DNA of 10,804 bases from Acidobacteriota bacterium (GTDB lineage Bacteria > Acidobacteriota > Terriglobia > Terriglobales > Acidobacteriaceae). The notes below the pieces were generated by a model. It searched no databases. It was not told where the DNA came from and saw nothing but the letters and a program-made list of their open reading frames with translations. Location: contig JAEZPW010000237.1 of the NCBI GenBank assembly GCA_023441255.1, forward strand, positions 1 to 10,804, written 5' to 3'. A program made the position numbers and the translations under genes. This document shows, in pieces, positions 5,281 through 10,804 of this stretch (position 1 is the stretch's first letter; every line of letters begins with the position of its first letter).

Positions 5281-6792
5281 ATGATGAAGCGTTGTTGTTT
5301 TTTCTTTGTTGCTGCTTTCGCCGTCCTCGCGCACGCCGATACCATCAAGCTCAAGAACGGCGTTTCCATTTTTGCCGACCAGGTCACCACGAAGGGTGAC
5401 GTCGTGGAGTACATCGTCGGCGCCACCAAGTACTACGTGCTGAAATCTGACGTCGCCTCAATCGAAACCACTGGGACGTTCGGCGTGACTGTGGGCGCGG
5501 GCAACACTGCCAACCTGCCCGGTCCGACCTTGGGCAAACCCGGCGCTCCTGCGCCGAACGGGAAAACAACCGGCCCTGCCTCATTGCCCGGATCGCGCTC
5601 GGCCCGCCAACTTGCCCGCGAGCTTCGCCCGCCGGAACCGCCCGTCACCAATGAGAGCGCGTTATTGAAGCGCATTCTCAACCTCGGGCGAGTGGATGAG
5701 CGCGCACTTTATGCGATCGAAGGCGAAGGTAACCCGCGCATCACGGCGGCGGCCTACGCGCTTGCAGCCCGCCACGAGTTCCAGGGCGATAACGTCGAAG
5801 CCGCCCGTGCGTACGCCCGACGCGCGCTGGACTTCATGCCTGACAACGTCGCGCTGCTGTGCTGGTATTCGGTGATCCTGATCCAGGGAGGCCAGACCAG
5901 TGAAGCCATCTCGCGCTCTGAACGCGCCGTGGAACTGGCAGGGAAGTCGCCGGCACCGCTGCGCATCCTGGGCTTCGCCTACTACCAGTCCAACCGTGTC
6001 TCTGACGCCGTCCGCGTGTGGAAGCGCGCTCTCGCCGTCGCGCCCGACGACCTTCTCGAGTACTACATCGCCAAAGCTGAACGTGAAAGCGCCGTCGAAG
6101 ACAGCTTCGCCGAGCAGGAATCTTCACACTTCACACTGCGCTACCAGGGACGCCAGCCCGGTTTCGGCCTGCGCACCGAACTGCTGCGGACGCTGGAGCG
6201 GCAGCACCAGGAGCTCTCGCGCGACCTCGGATTTGCGCCGCAATCGAGCGTCACGATCATCCTCTATACCGACAAGGAGTTTTTCGACGTGACAGGAGCG
6301 CCCTCATGGGCCGGCGGCCTCAACGACGGCAAGGTGCGCATACCAGTGAAAGACGTCTCCGCAATGACGCCGGAGCTCGAGCGCGTCACCAAGCACGAAC
6401 TCACGCATTCTTTCATTCACGCCACCACTCACGGCCGCTGCCCGCGCTGGCTGGAGGAAGGCATTGCGCAGATGATGGAGCCGCGCAGTTCCTCAATGTA
6501 CGGCAACGAGCTCGCCGAAATGTTCCGCGAAGGCCATGAGGCGCCGCTGCGTTATCTTGAGGGCTCTTTCGCAAGGCTCTCGCCCGAACAGGCGACCGTC
6601 GCCTATGCTGAATCACTGGCCGCCGTCGAGTACCTCAGGTCTTCGTACGGCATGAACGGCCTTCAGCGCATACTCGAGGCACTCGCCGACGGCGATGAAG
6701 GTGAAGACGCCGTGCGCTCAGTCACTACCAGAACATACGCCCAACTCGAGCGCGAGATCGGCGATTACCTGGCGAAGACGTACGGGCAATAA
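5281..6792 (+). CDS. secreted TPR protein with C-terminal HELTH zinc-metallopeptidase domain
   Basis: A 503-residue exported protein. A signal peptide (MMKRCCFFFVAAFAVLAHA, cut near residue 19) leads into a small beta-rich segment at 21-62 (TIKLKNGVSIFADQV...YYVLKSDVASIE) and then a Gly/Pro-rich linker (70-120). About three TPR units follow at 154-188, 189-222 and 225-258. The C-terminal part (about 280-500) resembles Peptidase_MA-like gluzincins: KHELTHSFIH holds the HExxH zinc motif (His372, Glu373, His376), and WLEEGIAQMME supplies the likely third ligand, Glu392 or Glu393. The active-site pattern is complete, so proteolysis is plausible, but the substrate is unknown. GGAG lies 8 nt before the ATG at 5281; a second ATG follows at once. 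The gene stands alone, divergent from the phosphatase gene. Confidence 0.85.
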   Translation: MMKRCCFFFVAAFAVLAHADTIKLKNGVSIFADQVTTKGDVVEYIVGATKYYVLKSDVASIETTGTFGVTVGAGNTANLPGPTLGKPGAPAPNGKTTGPASLPGSRSARQLARELRPPEPPVTNESALLKRILNLGRVDERALYAIEGEGNPRITAAAYALAARHEFQGDNVEAARAYARRALDFMPDNVALLCWYSVILIQGGQTSEAISRSERAVELAGKSPAPLRILGFAYYQSNRVSDAVRVWKRALAVAPDDLLEYYIAKAERESAVEDSFAEQESSHFTLRYQGRQPGFGLRTELLRTLERQHQELSRDLGFAPQSSVTIILYTDKEFFDVTGAPSWAGGLNDGKVRIPVKDVSAMTPELERVTKHELTHSFIHATTHGRCPRWLEEGIAQMMEPRSSSMYGNELAEMFREGHEAPLRYLEGSFARLSPEQATVAYAESLAAVEYLRSSYGMNGLQRILEALADGDEGEDAVRSVTTRTYAQLEREIGDYLAKTYGQ

Positions 6793-6796
6793 AACA

Positions 6797-6831
6797 GTTT
6801 CGCATTTCATGTTTCACGTTTCGCGTTGCGA
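6797..6831 (+). repeat. 7-bp tandem array, forward arm (GTTTCNN x5)
   Basis: Five consecutive heptamers GTTTCGC, ATTTCAT, GTTTCAC, GTTTCGC and GTTGCGA start 4 nt after the stop of the TPR-peptidase gene. Together with 6847-6881 they form a mirrored array around a 15-bp centre. Confidence 0.7.
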
Positions 6832-6846
6832 GTGGCGGTTGAAGAC

Positions 6847-6881
6847 GCGAAACGCGAAACTAGAAACTTGAAACTTGCAAC
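6847..6881 (-). repeat. 7-bp tandem array, reverse arm (GTTTCNN x5)
   Basis: On the plus strand the units read GCGAAAC, GCGAAAC, TAGAAAC, TTGAAAC and TTGCAAC, the reverse complement of the GTTTCNN unit. GTTTCGCGTT (6818-6827) pairs perfectly with AACGCGAAAC (6851-6860), and imperfect pairing continues outward, so the RNA could fold as a long hairpin between the TPR-peptidase gene and the ThyX-like gene. Confidence 0.7.
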
Positions 6882-6903
6882 TCGTTCCCATACCCTCATC
6901 CCC

Positions 6904-8547
6904 ATGTCTGAGAGCACGCGCCCAACGAACGCCCAGCCCGCCTCCACCACAGACGTTTACGCCGTCTACGGCGTGGAACCGGAGGTGCAAGCCTATGCCA
7001 TGGCGAAGTACTCGCGCTCGTCGCTCTCGATGAAGGAATCGCTGGCCGAAATCAGCCAGCAACGTGCGGAGAAGTTCCTCAATACTTTCTACTTCCAGTA
7101 CGGCCACCGCTCCATCGCCGACCTGGCGCACATTGCCATGGCCGTCGAACGCCTGTCATTGCTGGCGGCCATTGTGCTCGAAGACGAGCAGCGCTGGGAC
7201 GGTCAGGAGCGCTCGACGCGGTACCAGGATTTCTCGCATCCCGACTACTACGCGCCCGACCTGGGCGATGCCGCGCTGACGCGCCAGTACCGCGACGCCA
7301 TCGAATTCCTCTTCTCTGAATACCGCTTCTTCTCAGACGAGATGTTTCGCTATCTCGTCGATCGCACGCCGCGTCCGCCGGAAATGAAGCAAGACGCGTA
7401 CGAGCGGACCTTGCGCGCGCGGGCGTTCGATATTGCGCGCTATCTGCTGCCGCTTGCCACCAACACTTCACTGGGCCAGATCGTCAATGCGCGCACGCTC
7501 GAAACCCAGGTTTCGCGGTTGCTCACGGACCCGCACGCCGAAGTCCGAGCGCTGGGGCTGAAGTTGAAGGCGGCGGCGAACACAGCGGCATACAATGTCC
7601 ACGCCAAGGCCATTGGCGAACTGGCCACAGAACTGGACAAGCACGACCACGCCCTTGCCGAGCGCCTGCGCTCTGAGTTGCTCAAGGATGTGCGCGTCGC
7701 GCCGACGCTGGTGAAGTACGCCGAACCGAATTCCTATCTCGCTGAAACGCGCCGCGAACTGACGCAGGCTGCGCGCGAACTGATGGGCTCCGACGAAATC
7801 GAATCGGCGCCCGAAGTTGACCTGCTTGACAGCGGGCCGGTCGAGATTGAGATCGCGACGACACTGCTCTACGAACAATGCCACTACTCCTACCGCCAGA
7901 TCCGAAAGAAGGTTGCGGCGCTCAGTGAAAAGCGACGCAACGAGATCATCGACCTCGGCACGCGCCACCGCGGTTCTCACGACGAGCTTTTGAAGGCCTT
8001 CTGCTCCGGCCAGCAGTTCCGGTTTGACATCCTCATGGACGTCGGCGGGTTCCGCGACATGCACCGCCATCGTCGCTGCGTGCAGATCCACCAGGGCTTC
8101 GTCTTCGCACATGGGTTTGACACGCCGGACGATATCGCCAACGCAGGTCTAGGCGATCGTTACGCCGCCGCCATGCAACGCACAGGCGAATCAGCCCACG
8201 CACTGGCCACTGCGCTGCAGGCCAAGGCAGCCGGTGCAAGCAAAGACGAGGCGTGGTCTGAAACTGACCGAGTGCCGCATTCTTCCCAATCAGGCGAAGG
8301 TGCGTCCGGGCCGTGGACGGAGGCCCAGTACCTCATGCCGCTTGCCTACCGCAAACGCACGCTCTTCAAAATGGATTTCGCCGAGGCGGTCTACGTCTCG
8401 GAGCTGCGCACCGGTCCCGCCGGCCACTTCTCCTACCGCAACATCGCCTACAAGATGTATGAAGCCGTAGCAAGCCGCCATCCCGCACTCGCGAAGTACT
8501 TCCGCGTACACGATGTACGCGAACCCGTGGACCTGCTGAAGAGATGA
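6904..8547 (+). CDS. thyX: tandem FAD-dependent thymidylate synthase-like protein (double ThyX)
   Basis: ThyX makes dTMP from dUMP using FAD and methylene-tetrahydrofolate, normally as a tetramer of about 220-residue chains. This 547-residue chain holds two ThyX-like halves, about 18-290 and 315-547. The first has GHRSIADL (67-74), ERSTRY (102-107), LLPLATNTSL and NARTLETQVSRLL; the second has MHRHRRCVQ (386-394), AQYLMPLAYRKRTLF and a closing SELRTGPAGHFSYRNIAYKMYE. The signature RHR-x7-S-x-R is split: half 1 has DEQ where RHR is expected (94-96) but keeps Ser104 and Arg106; half 2 keeps RHR (388-390) but has Gly398 and Val400 instead of Ser and Arg. Activity is therefore not assured. The ATG at 6904 is chosen because upstream codons lie in the heptamer array; no Shine-Dalgarno sequence is seen. 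About 30 residues at 441-472 look inserted. Confidence 0.82.
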   Translation: MSESTRPTNAQPASTTDVYAVYGVEPEVQAYAMAKYSRSSLSMKESLAEISQQRAEKFLNTFYFQYGHRSIADLAHIAMAVERLSLLAAIVLEDEQRWDGQERSTRYQDFSHPDYYAPDLGDAALTRQYRDAIEFLFSEYRFFSDEMFRYLVDRTPRPPEMKQDAYERTLRARAFDIARYLLPLATNTSLGQIVNARTLETQVSRLLTDPHAEVRALGLKLKAAANTAAYNVHAKAIGELATELDKHDHALAERLRSELLKDVRVAPTLVKYAEPNSYLAETRRELTQAARELMGSDEIESAPEVDLLDSGPVEIEIATTLLYEQCHYSYRQIRKKVAALSEKRRNEIIDLGTRHRGSHDELLKAFCSGQQFRFDILMDVGGFRDMHRHRRCVQIHQGFVFAHGFDTPDDIANAGLGDRYAAAMQRTGESAHALATALQAKAAGASKDEAWSETDRVPHSSQSGEGASGPWTEAQYLMPLAYRKRTLFKMDFAEAVYVSELRTGPAGHFSYRNIAYKMYEAVASRHPALAKYFRVHDVREPVDLLKR

Positions 8548-8564
8548 GTGCAGAACCTCGCGCT

Positions 8565-8591
8565 GGTGTAGTGCCGGGTCTTCGACCCGCC
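8565..8591 (-). repeat. GGGTC palindromic repeat, copy 2 (inverted)
   Basis: The minus-strand copy of the element, with stem CGGGTC (8575-8580) / GACCCG (8584-8589), a TTC loop and the tail GTGTAGTG on the outer side. It faces the copy at 8638-8664 across about 46 bp, giving a BIME-like inverted pair between the convergent ThyX-like and CPBP genes. It is less perfect than the other two copies. Confidence 0.7.
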
Positions 8592-8637
8592 ATTCGGTCC
8601 GGTCGACTTTAAGAGTTGCTGCCGTTGTGAAACGCAC

Positions 8638-8664
8638 GCCGGGTCAGAGACCCGGCGCTACACA
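8638..8664 (+). repeat. GGGTC palindromic repeat, copy 3, overlapping the CPBP stop codon
   Basis: A perfect 8-bp stem, GCCGGGTC (8638-8645) and GACCCGGC (8649-8656), with an AGA loop and tail GCTACACA (8657-8664). It matches copy 1 except at the compensated stem pair. The TAG stop of the minus-strand CPBP gene (8660-8658) and its last codon lie inside the tail. Confidence 0.75.
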
Positions 8665-9728
8665 CCACTAACCACTTTCTTCTTAAATCTCATCGCGAAC
8701 AGCGCCGCCACCACGCACGTTAGAACGATGGAAAGCACGCTGCCTTCCGGCCCGGCCGTTCCCCCGGTGATCCAGCGCGAACCGTGGAACTGCGGCGCGA
8801 GCAGGTGTCCTGAGGCTGCCATGCCGCTGTTCGGAACGCCGTAGAAGAACGTCTCGCCCCAGTCCCATGCTGCGTGATAGCCAATGGCAAACCACAAATT
8901 TCCGGTCACCCGCAGCGTCAGGCAGAAGAAGAGCGCGATGGCCACAACGTCGAGCAACCCAACTGCGGTCTCGCCGGGATTCCCCCGGTGCAGCCACGCG
9001 AAGACGAATGACAATATGAGGGCGGCCGGCCAGAAACCGATGCCGCTCGCCAGGGTGAACATCGAGTAGCCGCGCAGGGCGTATTCCTCCGCCAGGCCCA
9101 CCATGATGAACGCCAGTCCCCAGACGGCAGCGAAGTATAAAACTCGCGCACCTTGGAGCTGAACGTGTCCGAAATAGAAATCGCCGCTGGCGCGAATGAG
9201 GGTGAGCAACACCGTGAGCGCCGCAAATCCCCAAAGCGCGCCCTCCCAGAAACGACGCCCAAAGGCCCGCCGCAGCGGCAGGCCATAATGGGCCAGGTTG
9301 CGCTTCTCGAACATCCCCATGATCAGGCTGGGCACGAGCACAATCGTGAACAGGAGGGTATCGCTGACGACCACACCCCAGGCAGTGAGTCCGGCTGGCC
9401 TGTGTCCCTGGGAAAAGAAATGGAGTGCGCGGGCGATCGCGCCGCCGAGCAGCCCCACCAGCACAAGGTAGATGAGCAGTCTCCAGCCCGCCCGCAGACC
9501 CGCACGCCCGATGAACACGCGAACGATTGCCGGTCGCTTCGCGGGTGGCGGCGCCTGCGAAGCGTCAGTCGTGACGACCACATCGGGCGTAGATTGTCCC
9601 TCGTCATCTCTTGAGTTGTCCGTTGCCAATGGACTCCGTTCCGGTTCCGGCAACGGCGGCTGCGAGTTCTCTGGCGAGTGGCCTTCGTGCATCTCGGGAT
9701 TTTCCACGTGCTGGTTGTTATCCGCCAT
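8658..9728 (-). CDS. CPBP family (CAAX/Rce1-type) intramembrane protease
   Basis: A 356-residue integral membrane protein. The first 65 residues are polar, Pro/Glu/Asp-rich and probably disordered in the cytoplasm, followed by roughly seven or eight hydrophobic segments from residue 82 to 346. The CPBP/ABI motifs are present: EEYALRG (Glu214, Glu215, Arg219), FAWLH (His247) and HAAWDW (His285, Asp289). These match the EExxxR, FxxxH and HxxxN/D pattern of Rce1-like glutamate intramembrane proteases. In bacteria the substrates are mostly unknown; bacteriocin immunity, peptide processing and regulation have been described for relatives. The ATG at 9728 has a weak GAGAA upstream. The last codons and the stop come from the adjacent palindromic repeat. 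It is divergent from the hydrolase gene, with 121 bp between starts, and converges on the ThyX-like gene. Confidence 0.85.
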   Translation of the reverse strand: MADNNQHVENPEMHEGHSPENSQPPLPEPERSPLATDNSRDDEGQSTPDVVVTTDASQAPPPAKRPAIVRVFIGRAGLRAGWRLLIYLVLVGLLGGAIARALHFFSQGHRPAGLTAWGVVVSDTLLFTIVLVPSLIMGMFEKRNLAHYGLPLRRAFGRRFWEGALWGFAALTVLLTLIRASGDFYFGHVQLQGARVLYFAAVWGLAFIMVGLAEEYALRGYSMFTLASGIGFWPAALILSFVFAWLHRGNPGETAVGLLDVVAIALFFCLTLRVTGNLWFAIGYHAAWDWGETFFYGVPNSGMAASGHLLAPQFHGSRWITGGTAGPEGSVLSIVLTCVVAALFAMRFKKKVVSGV

Positions 9729-9838
9729 CTTTGTTTTCTCGCCGACGATTTGTCCGATGCCGTTTTTCCCTGAAAGGAATCAGCCAGCCGAGGCATCTCG
9801 GGACTACCCACGATTGCTCGAATAAGCAACGCCCGGCC

Positions 9839-9845
9839 GGAGGAG
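9839..9845 (+). promoter_or_regulatory. ribosome binding site of the dienelactone-hydrolase-family gene
   Basis: GGAGGAG, with GGAGG ending 6 nt before the ATG at 9850. It is the best Shine-Dalgarno sequence in the window and fixes this start, which also begins a clean signal peptide. Confidence 0.8.
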
Positions 9846-9849
9846 ACGC

Positions 9850-10804
9850 ATGCGCGTCAGGTCGCTCGCCGTAATACTGCTCGTTGTTTTGCCGGCCTGC
9901 ATCTGTTTCGCCGCCGAGGGCACGCCGGTTACATACAAGAGCGGCGACGAGACTGTGAACGCCATGGTTTACGCACCTCCCGGCAAAGGACCCTTCCCAG
10001 CGCTGATCGTTATCCACGAATGGTGGGGGCTCAACGATTGGGTGAAGGAGCAGGCGTCGAAACTGGCACAGGAGGGCTACCTCACTCTTGCCGTCGATCT
10101 CTACCGCGGCAAGGTGGCCACCACCCCGGAGGAGGCGCACGAGATCATGCGGGGCGTGCCGCCCGACCGCGCAAACCGCGACCTCAAAGCCGCCTTCGAT
10201 TATCTGGCCAGCCGCAAGGATGTCGACCGGGCTCGCATCGGTTCCATCGGTTGGTGCATGGGCGGAGGCTACTCTCTCGACACAGCCCTGCTTGAGCCTC
10301 GCCTGGCTGCGGCCGTCATCAACTACGGTCACCTGAGTACCGATCCGGCCGAACTGAAGAAGATCAACGCCGCCGTGCTCGGCATCTTCGGTGGGCAGGA
10401 CCGCGGCATTCCGGTTTCCGATGTAAAAAAGTTCGAGCAGCAACTTAAGCAACTCGGCAAGAAGGTCGACATCGTGATTTACCCGGACGCGGGTCACGCG
10501 TTCCAGAACCCCAATAATAAGGACGGCTACCGTCCGCAGGATGCCGCCGACGCGTGGAAGAAAACCGTCGCGTTCCTGGCGGCTAATCTCAAGAATACCC
10601 GGGCCCGCCACATGCGGCAGCCGCGCCGAGAGGAAGACGATGACGAAATCGAGGACGCAAGAGTCCGCATGTTGCGCAGCGACTCGTCCCGTAAGTCATG
10701 CCCGTTGTCCTCTGTAGCACCGTTTTGTGCTGCGCCGGCTTGTGTGGCAACATCTTGTGTAGCGCCGGGGGAACCCCCCCCCGCGGGGCGCAAGCGCACC
10801 CAAG
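9850..10804 (+). CDS. secreted dienelactone hydrolase family protein (3' end beyond the window)
   Basis: An alpha/beta hydrolase of the dienelactone hydrolase family; such enzymes hydrolyse lactones or esters. The frame is open from the ATG at 9850 to the window edge without a stop (318 codons seen). A signal peptide (MRVRSLAVILLVVLPACICFAAE, about 22 residues; the Cys17 context is not a clear lipobox) implies export. Family features: VIHEWWGLND (54-63, with Glu57 where DLH has its Cys-interacting Glu), nucleophile elbow GWCMGG (Cys136), GGQDRGIP (Asp184) and DAGHAF (His215). This gives a complete Cys-Asp-His triad. The family domain should end near residue 248 (FLAANLK). The remaining 70 codons are Arg-, then Cys/Ala/Pro-rich, include a 15-bp tandem repeat, and probably are not real hydrolase sequence: a lost stop, a frameshift in the sequence, or a genuine tail. 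The substrate is not predictable. Confidence 0.88.
   Translation, partial: MRVRSLAVILLVVLPACICFAAEGTPVTYKSGDETVNAMVYAPPGKGPFPALIVIHEWWGLNDWVKEQASKLAQEGYLTLAVDLYRGKVATTPEEAHEIMRGVPPDRANRDLKAAFDYLASRKDVDRARIGSIGWCMGGGYSLDTALLEPRLAAAVINYGHLSTDPAELKKINAAVLGIFGGQDRGIPVSDVKKFEQQLKQLGKKVDIVIYPDAGHAFQNPNNKDGYRPQDAADAWKKTVAFLAANLKNTRARHMRQPRREEDDDEIEDARVRMLRSDSSRKSCPLSSVAPFCAAPACVATSCVAPGEPPPAGRKRTQ
10709..10768 (+). repeat. 15-bp tandem repeat, four units
   Basis: Four 15-bp units in a row: CCTCTGTAGCACCGT, TTTGTGCTGCGCCGG, CTTGTGTGGCAACAT and CTTGTGTAGCGCCGG. In the hydrolase frame they give pentapeptides of the CVAPG type. The last unit carries TGTGTAGCGCCGG, which is also the arm of the GGGTC palindrome at 8638-8664 read on the other strand. 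A G5-AA-C9 run follows at 10767-10782. Confidence 0.6.

Noticed and set aside
6826..6903. GTG-initiated N-terminal extension of the ThyX-like protein
   Set aside because: The 26 extra codons are the heptamer array read as protein (RETRNLKLATR-like), not family sequence.
7468..8112. Antisense frame of 214 codons within the ThyX-like gene
   Set aside because: No start signal or family motif; the plus strand shows clear ThyX-family blocks across the same stretch.
9718..10611. Long open frame (297 codons) on the minus strand opposite the hydrolase
   Set aside because: It has no recognisable domain and overlaps the plus-strand frame with signal peptide, Shine-Dalgarno sequence and complete Cys-Asp-His triad. 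It is a GC-rich antisense shadow.
10640..10717. 25-codon ORF with a good Shine-Dalgarno sequence after the hydrolase domain
   Set aside because: It ends at a TAG inside the 15-bp tandem repeat and its peptide has no recognisable feature; it is kept only as a hint that the hydrolase tail may be non-coding.
1..10804. CRISPR array, tRNA or rRNA gene, prophage or defence island
   Set aside because: No regularly spaced direct repeats with unique spacers, no tRNA-like cloverleaf and no nuclease, integrase or phage gene were seen on either strand.

Overview
The window reads as a stretch of a GC-rich soil-type bacterial chromosome, most likely an Acidobacteriota (Terriglobia/Koribacter-like) genome. 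That placement is inference: it rests on the gene mix (lone PASTA protein, membrane SpoIIE-type phosphatase, double-length ThyX-like protein, TPR-metallopeptidase) and on several classes of short palindromic repeats of a kind I associate with that phylum. No rRNA, tRNA, CRISPR array, transposase, integrase or phage gene is visible. The window looks like core chromosome seeded with small repeats rather than a genomic island.

Layout. 1-161: palindromic repeat and leader. 162-440 (+): small two-helix membrane protein. 482-1045 (-): DinB-like protein. 1144-2721 (+): selA, the PLP enzyme that makes Sec-tRNA(Sec), carrying two extra in-frame segments that contain inverted copies of one palindrome. 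2722-2900: convergent junction with two copies of another dispersed repeat. 2901-3686 (-): single-pass protein with three PASTA domains. 3833-5062 (-): membrane-bound SpoIIE/RsbU-type PP2C phosphatase. 5281-6792 (+): secreted TPR protein with an HELTH zinc-peptidase domain. 6793-6903: mirrored array of 7-bp repeats. 6904-8547 (+): tandem ThyX-like protein whose two halves keep complementary parts of the signature motif. 8548-8657: paired GGGTC palindromes at a convergent junction. 8658-9728 (-): CPBP/CAAX-type intramembrane protease. 9850-10804 (+): secreted dienelactone-hydrolase-family protein whose reading frame stays open to the window edge.

The genes do not form one pathway. They are mostly single-gene units in alternating orientation: selenoprotein synthesis, envelope sensing (PASTA), partner-switching signalling (PP2C), secreted or envelope hydrolases, and thymidylate metabolism. 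The SelA gene has no selB, selC or selD beside it.

The most interesting signals are (i) the palindrome found twice in opposite orientation inside selA, each time within an in-frame insertion, in the manner of Rickettsia palindromic elements; (ii) the complementary loss of RHR and of SxR in the two halves of the tandem ThyX; (iii) the mirrored 5+5 array of GTTTCNN heptamers; (iv) a GGGTC palindrome family whose copies show compensatory base changes, one of which supplies the stop codon of the CPBP gene; and (v) a 15-bp tandem repeat in the unfinished tail of the last gene.
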